Below are positions 59,251 through 64,000 of a stretch of DNA of 64,000 nucleotides, one piece after another. The notes below the pieces were generated by a model. It saw only the letters and a program-made list of their open reading frames with translations, was not told where the DNA came from and made no database searches. Source of the DNA: Ursus arctos (Eukaryota > Chordata > Mammalia > Carnivora > Ursidae); NCBI RefSeq assembly GCF_023065955.2, contig NW_026622819.1, positions 2,217,501 through 2,281,500 on the forward strand, read 5' to 3'. Position numbers and translations under genes: made by a program. Within the stretch, counting starts at the first letter, position 1, and each line of letters opens with the position of its first letter.

Positions 59251-60332
59251 AAAGTGTTAAGAGGTTTTAAAAGGAAAACATCAGACGTCTTTGCAATTAG
59301 AGCACTAACAAGTGTGCTGCTCATTCCTCCATGCTTGGGGGGAGGGCGCTAGTTTACAAAGGTCTTGAGGAAGAGTCAATAGATCACCCTAAATGTTTAA
59401 CATTTTTCCCTTAGAAATCTCAAGTCTTCCTGTAAACAGGAATGTCTGAATTTTGAAATGCTGCGTGATACTTTTATTTTCTCCCCAAAGGTGCCATGCA
59501 GTGGCGTCTAGCATCAGGCCAGCACTGATGAAGACTGTCATTGTGTGTTTGCGAATGGAACCTACCCCCTGAGTCCTCTCCCCCTGAAAGCCAGGCTCTT
59601 GAGCAAAGCTCACTTCTCTCGTCCCAAGGCTGAAATGCAGAGGCACTGAATGGCTTGCTTATCTTGGAAAGCATGGAGTCATTTCATTTCAGTGGTACTG
59701 GTCCCCATAACATTATATTCAAATGCATCAAGCAAATGAGGTCTGTGCGCAAAACGCAGCTCCGACCAGGCCGATTGGCAGAGCGTTCCATTAATTTCAG
59801 GCCCGAACCTGAACGCTGGGCCGGTCACCACTCCCCTTATTGTTGCCGGGTCACTTAGAGCCCTTGTGAGCCCCAAGCCCTCCTCCGATACCCAGAGATA
59901 CAAAATACCCCCACGTGTACAGAGACGTCTCCAGAGTATGGGCCTGTGTCTGGGTGGGGAGAGAGCAAGGGGAGAAGGGGAGGGGAGGAGGTTTTGTTTA
60001 GACCAAAGCAAGGAAGCATCAGCCCCAGGGGTCTCCTGGGGAGGCCACCCCACAGGTCCCCAGCTTCTGGGAAATGCAGCAGTGACAGCAGCAAGGCAGC
60101 TCAAAGCCGGCCACTCCTCAGTATTAGAATGCATTTCACGCTCCGCTTCCTCAAAACCGCAGAGCTCAAATTTACACCTTATTTGATGCGGTTCTCCCTG
60201 CTGTTAATTGGTAAAGGGAGCACTGACCCTTTTGATCTGGGCTACAAGCCCCTAAATACCTCGGTCCACTAGACTGTTTGGTAGGACGGCCCAGCAGTGG
60301 CCCTGGGTGACCATGCTTCTCTTCTTCTCTAG

Positions 60333-60363
60333 TCTTTTTTTTTTTTTTCTTTCTTTCTTTCTT
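60333..60363 (+). repeat. Poly-T/(CTTT)n simple repeat
   Basis: A T run of about 14 bases followed by four ctttctttctttc units. There is no adjoining SINE body, so it is not a retroposon tail in this window. Confidence 0.85.
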
Positions 60364-62169
60364 GGCTTTCTTGCCTTTGGTTTACATCCAAGTTGCACAG
60401 AAATAAGAGATGACAGTCGTTACAGATACGGCGGTTTAATTACTTGTCAGCTTATGGCGGGTATCTCGGCCAGCCGATGAAGGAGCTTAACTTTGTTCCA
60501 GTAGCTTAAAACCTGACCAACTGCTACAGCTTTCATATTTAGCCCTACAATTCTGGATACATTTAAGATAACAAAATAGATGAGCAGTCTTTCTGACTCC
60601 CTAGCAAAAGCCATTGGCCTCCTGTGCCCTGATTCCCCCACAGATGTCCAGTAAGGGGACATTTGACCACACTGGTATTTCGGGGAGTATGAATGGGTTC
60701 TCGGTCTGCCTTACAATTGCCCTGAGACTACGCTCACACTCACACCCCGCCGGCCGGCACGGTGCATGAGAAAGCACGGCTTGTATCTGTGAGATGCTGG
60801 GATAAGAGTCCAGAGGACAGACAGGGCAGAAGGGGCTCAGCCCTGCCCTAGGTCCAGCCCTCCCCAGGTCTAACATCGGGATGCACTTGTGCTCAGATGC
60901 TCTTGTCTGCCAGGACACCCAACCGATTCCTTGCATTTAATTTCACTTCTCCTACTTAATGTCAGATTAATTACTGAGCATCTGTGTTTTAAACCCGCTC
61001 CATAGGCCTGCATCCCTGGTTCTTGGCTTCTGTGCACAAGGCTCCTCCCCAGAGAAATGTGGAGGTGAGAAGGGGGCCGGGTCGCTCAGTGTCCCTGTGG
61101 AGTTCAGGCGGCACCCTGCTGGCCCCTCCCCGGCGATCTCTCCTCCCCCCCACTGAGGTCCTCTAGCAGGTTTTAGGTTTTTGTTGTTTTTTTTTCAGCC
61201 CTGTCTTTGTTACCCACCAAGATACATAGCTTCCATTGACCTGAAGCCCATTATCCCCTACTATAGTTCCCCTATTGCTCAATTCAGTGTTGTGAAAGCC
61301 TAGCACAGCGGGCTGCAAAGTCCAGTTAGCACACAGAGACCAAGGGACCCTCCACCTGGCCTTCACTCTTCCATATGTTCTCCAGTTCGTGAGGTGCACA
61401 GTGCAGGGCTGGGCCATTGTTGACACTTAAACCCAGGGGCTCCAGTTCATGGAGGGAGTTAGGGGAAAGGCTCTCCCAAGGCTGCTTTTGTTGAGGCCAG
61501 AGGCTGCCCTTTGAGGACCTGGAGCTCCAAGCCTGGGGTCGATGCTGTCCTTTGCCTGCCTGGGCCCTGGGACTTGGGTTCCCAGGCTCCTATCCCCTAA
61601 TAAAAGTGCTCTACCCAGAATGTTGAAGTTAAGATATGGGAACTGTACCTTAAGGGAGCTGGAAAAGTCAACTTTCACAAGAGCAGAGCAAGAAGCAACC
61701 CTCTGAATGTGGGGGCGCAAGCCTGGACTTCCGGGAGGCGGACCCACCCATGTGCAGAGGCCGGGGGCTGCCCTGCAGATTAGTGTGGGGGGCTTCCATG
61801 CCTATGGAAGCGACGTTCACATTCGACCAAGGGTGACTAGGAAGAAAGTTAATTTGATTTGATAGCCGCAAAGGTCACATGTTTTGTTCAGTTCTTTGCA
61901 GGGCTTCCTAAGACTAGCTGCCCCTCCCCACACCCTGTGCAGCTCCATTCTGAGGACGGATGTCTTCTCTGCAGTGGCCCTGGGGGCAGGGAGCAGAGCC
62001 CAGCCCCAGGCTGCGTCCCCCGTGCACCACACGCTGCGCACCACTCCAAGAGCCAGCACCGCAGGGCCACGCGGTTGGTCACGTCGGTGCCTTTGCTAGC
62101 TCATCTTTGGCTTGGAATGTTCCCTCCTCTATCTCACCGTTTACAGACAAAATAATACAAGACAAAAGG

Positions 62170-62206
62170 CAAACCAAACCAAACCAAAACAAAACAAAAA
62201 ACCCAC
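62170..62206 (+). repeat. (AAACC)n/(AAAAC)n simple repeat
   Basis: Pentamer units shift from aaacc to aaaac and end in an A run. No retroposon body adjoins it. Confidence 0.85.
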
Positions 62207-62249
62207 ACACGCAAGAAAAACAAAACCCCCAGCATATTGAAGAAGGAGA

Positions 62250-63080
62250 AACGCCAGGAAAGGTTAAATGTTACCAGTCGCTAGTAAAAGTACAACCTTG
62301 CTCTCAACTGGTATTTGACATTGCTGAAGGTTCTGTCTTGATTACTTTCAATAAAATTCAAAGTAAGGATGACTGTCTTGGCTCACTAAGCAACAAGGTT
62401 TTATCACTAATTACAATCCTTTATTACCAGTAGTTTAATAGGCTTATGATAGGTCATAAAACAATTCGGCATGGGAGTACATAAAAGGAATGGCTTATAC
62501 AGCTGTGACATCTTAATATCTATTCATTGTAATCATTTTATGATCTTTAATGGTAGTTTTTTTATTAAAATATGTACATATGCCTTTACATGGGCTGTGT
62601 TGCCACCAAAACTGGGAGGCGGAGCGAAAGCCACATAAATATGCACTAAAATACTTAATGAGGCATTCTGCAAACTTCCATTGTCAGAAGCATGTCGACT
62701 ACATCACATGTGTGGAGTCTCATTATGGGTAATTATAATAAAATTATAAGTGCTATAATAATTCTAACCTTGAAGGCACAATAAAGGATGGCTATATTTG
62801 CCTTCCTAGCCCACACATCTGAGGCATTTTCTTCATTAATTATATTTCGCATAAGAATAATTATGTTGTGTAAGACCGGAATTCCAAGGCATGTGCTAGA
62901 GTCTCTGAACTCCAGCCTTCCTCTGGCGAGCTAATTATATTACCACCTCAACTTACATCGGGAGAGACGCAATATGTAATTTACATGGCTTGAAAGAGGG
63001 TATTTGTTGTTGATCTTAATTTTATTTTGTAACCCAATTAGTAAAGTAAATAAATCGAGAAAAGACAAGCTTATCAGTTG
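62250..63080. promoter_or_regulatory. Candidate conserved enhancer cluster
   Basis: This is the most AT-rich long block in the window. It has many homeodomain cores (cactaattacaatcc near 62407, cattgtaatcattttatgat near 62524, gggtaattataataaaatta near 62727, tcattaattatatttcgc near 62833, gctaattatattacc near 62929). A dyad atgtaa-t-ttacat lies at 62974-62986 (POU-like). No repeat or frame explains it. Enhancer function is inferred. Confidence 0.48.
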
Positions 63081-63329
63081 ACTTTGCACCAAGGCTGTGT
63101 CTCTACAGCCCAGCTGGCCCATCTGAGTGCTTTCCTCTCCCTGGGCCCACCTCTCCATCCCACGCCTGCTGTCTTGCAGCACACAGAGCACAGGGGCGTG
63201 TGTGTAACAGTCAGTTTGTGGCCAGGGCAGTGGGAGAGTCAGTGCAGACCTGCATTCCTTTTGTTCCCTCTCTCCTCGGAAAATCTATTCGTTTGTGCAG
63301 TTATGACCTAAATGTTTGGTTCCATTTTT

Positions 63330-63485
63330 CTGGCACAGGGACCGTCATAGTCCTGGATCTCAGAACGGTAAATGATTTGAGAATTTGAAACGAGCGGCAG
63401 GAGGACGAGTTTGTTACTTGTATGCAATACATATTGTATTTATCAAGTTTAATATTTACCGAGTTTATTGGCCCTCCTCCATTTA
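63330..63485. promoter_or_regulatory. Candidate regulatory element
   Basis: Short unique block with ggtaaatgatttgagaattt, tatgcaatacatattg (POU/C/EBP-like) and atatttaccgagtttattgg (forkhead-like). It is probably part of the same regulatory domain as the 62.25-63.08 kb block. Confidence 0.3.
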
Positions 63486-63543
63486 GAGTTGGGGTTCACT
63501 CTCTCCTGAGGACATTCTTAGGACCAGCAGCCTCTGTCCCCCA

Positions 63544-63567
63544 ACACACACACACACACACACACAC
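63544..63567 (+). repeat. (AC)n microsatellite
   Basis: Twelve uninterrupted AC units followed by a C run. Confidence 0.93.
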
Positions 63568-63889
63568 CCCTCTACATGCAAAGCGTTCTCAGAGAATCTA
63601 GTTGCAGTCCTACAACGACTGCTGGAGTCCTGGAATCTGAGGCCCGCCCTCTTCCCCCTCAGCTTGCTCAGGCGCGTCCCACTACCCCTGTTAAGAATTC
63701 TGCTTTAGGAAGAACGACCTTCTAAGCATTTTAGAATCACACTGGAATACAAGAGAGAAAGTAAAAGTGACAAAAAGTGCAGTGAAATTTTACTAATTTA
63801 AATTAATTAGACAACGTCCATTTAAATTATAGAGCATGTTGGGGACACACATTTTGTAAGTTTCAAGTGTAATAGTAACTTAACCAAGG

Positions 63890-63939
63890 CCAAAACAAAA
63901 ACAAAAACAAAACAAAATAGAGAAAGAAAGAAAAGAAAA
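63890..63939 (+). repeat. (CAAAA)n/(GAAA)n simple repeat
   Basis: Repeated caaaa units pass into agaaagaaag-type sequence. There is no retroposon body within the window. Confidence 0.85.
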
Positions 63940-64000
63940 AGCCCAGCTGAGGTTCTCAAGGGAATCACTTTAGTGAATAGACCGGAATGATTTGTAATTA

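Larger units (their letters stand above)
54322..64000. other. Repeat-free region, candidate developmental regulatory domain
   Basis: Over 9.6 kb I find no SINE, L1, LTR or DNA transposon, only short simple repeats. AT-rich blocks with dense homeodomain, SOX, POU and FOX-type motifs (57.74-58.20, 58.66-59.25, 62.25-63.08, 63.33-63.48 kb) alternate with plainer unique DNA. No frame here shows a recognisable domain. Long transposon-free intervals rich in such motifs are known around developmental regulator genes, which is the best explanation I have. Confidence 0.45.

Noticed and set aside
1..64000. Whole-window search for a novel multi-gene system
   Set aside because: No coding gene cluster, RNA operon or foreign DNA block is visible; the sequence is mammalian non-coding DNA throughout.

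Overview
This is a stretch of nuclear genome from a carnivoran mammal with no protein-coding gene that I can support. The organism call rests on seven copies or pieces of a tRNA-derived carnivore SINE. They carry the head 'ggcgcctgggtggctcag', a pyrimidine-rich body and the tail 'caaataaataaataaaatctt'. The form matches non-canid caniforms (bear, seal, mustelid group): the dog head (ccctgggtggcgcagcgg type) and the felid body are both absent. A carnivore-type L1 3' end supports this. Species and chromosome cannot be read from the window. | Layout. 1-5 kb: a SINE tail, then mostly unique GC-mixed DNA. 5.1-5.3 kb: a reversed SINE. 5.3-16.2 kb: unique DNA with GC-rich patches, a Z-DNA-prone repeat, a G-quadruplex motif and a CpG-island-like patch near 15.3 kb. 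16.15-17.04 kb: an old L1 3' end split by a SINE. 17.6-18.0 kb: a MaLR-type LTR. 18-24.3 kb: unique or unassigned DNA. 24.3-25.1 kb: a 5'-truncated L1 with clear target-site duplications. 25-32 kb: mostly unassigned, with a probable LTR at 27.0-27.5 kb. 32.0-35.5 kb is a dense repeat cluster: two diverged LTR-like copies, a 279-bp pure purine tract, an old L1 ORF2 piece and two SINEs nested in one LTR copy. 35.5-47.9 kb is mostly unique, with GC-rich stretches that throw up long chance ORFs on both strands. 48.1-49.6 kb has a CpG-rich patch, a TATA motif and AT-rich sequence that looks like a conserved enhancer. 53.3-54.3 kb holds L2 remnants, a SINE and a MER5-like DNA transposon. 54.3-63.9 kb has no recognisable interspersed repeat and is rich in homeodomain, SOX and POU-type motifs, the usual look of a developmental regulatory domain. 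| How the parts fit. I read the window as intergenic or very long intronic DNA. Transposons mark its history; the repeat-poor AT-rich blocks at about 48-52 kb and 57-63.5 kb are the likeliest functional DNA, as distal enhancers of a gene outside the window. The longest ORFs (up to about 250 codons) have no recognisable domain, lie mainly in GC-rich DNA and are often open on both strands, so I do not call them genes. I found no new protein system, CRISPR array, tRNA gene, rRNA gene or mitochondrial insertion. The most useful leads are the candidate regulatory islands, small CpG patches, a strong 13-bp stem hairpin, the long homopurine tract and several insertions that could serve as presence/absence markers. 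All similarity calls are from memory of the families; no alignment was run.
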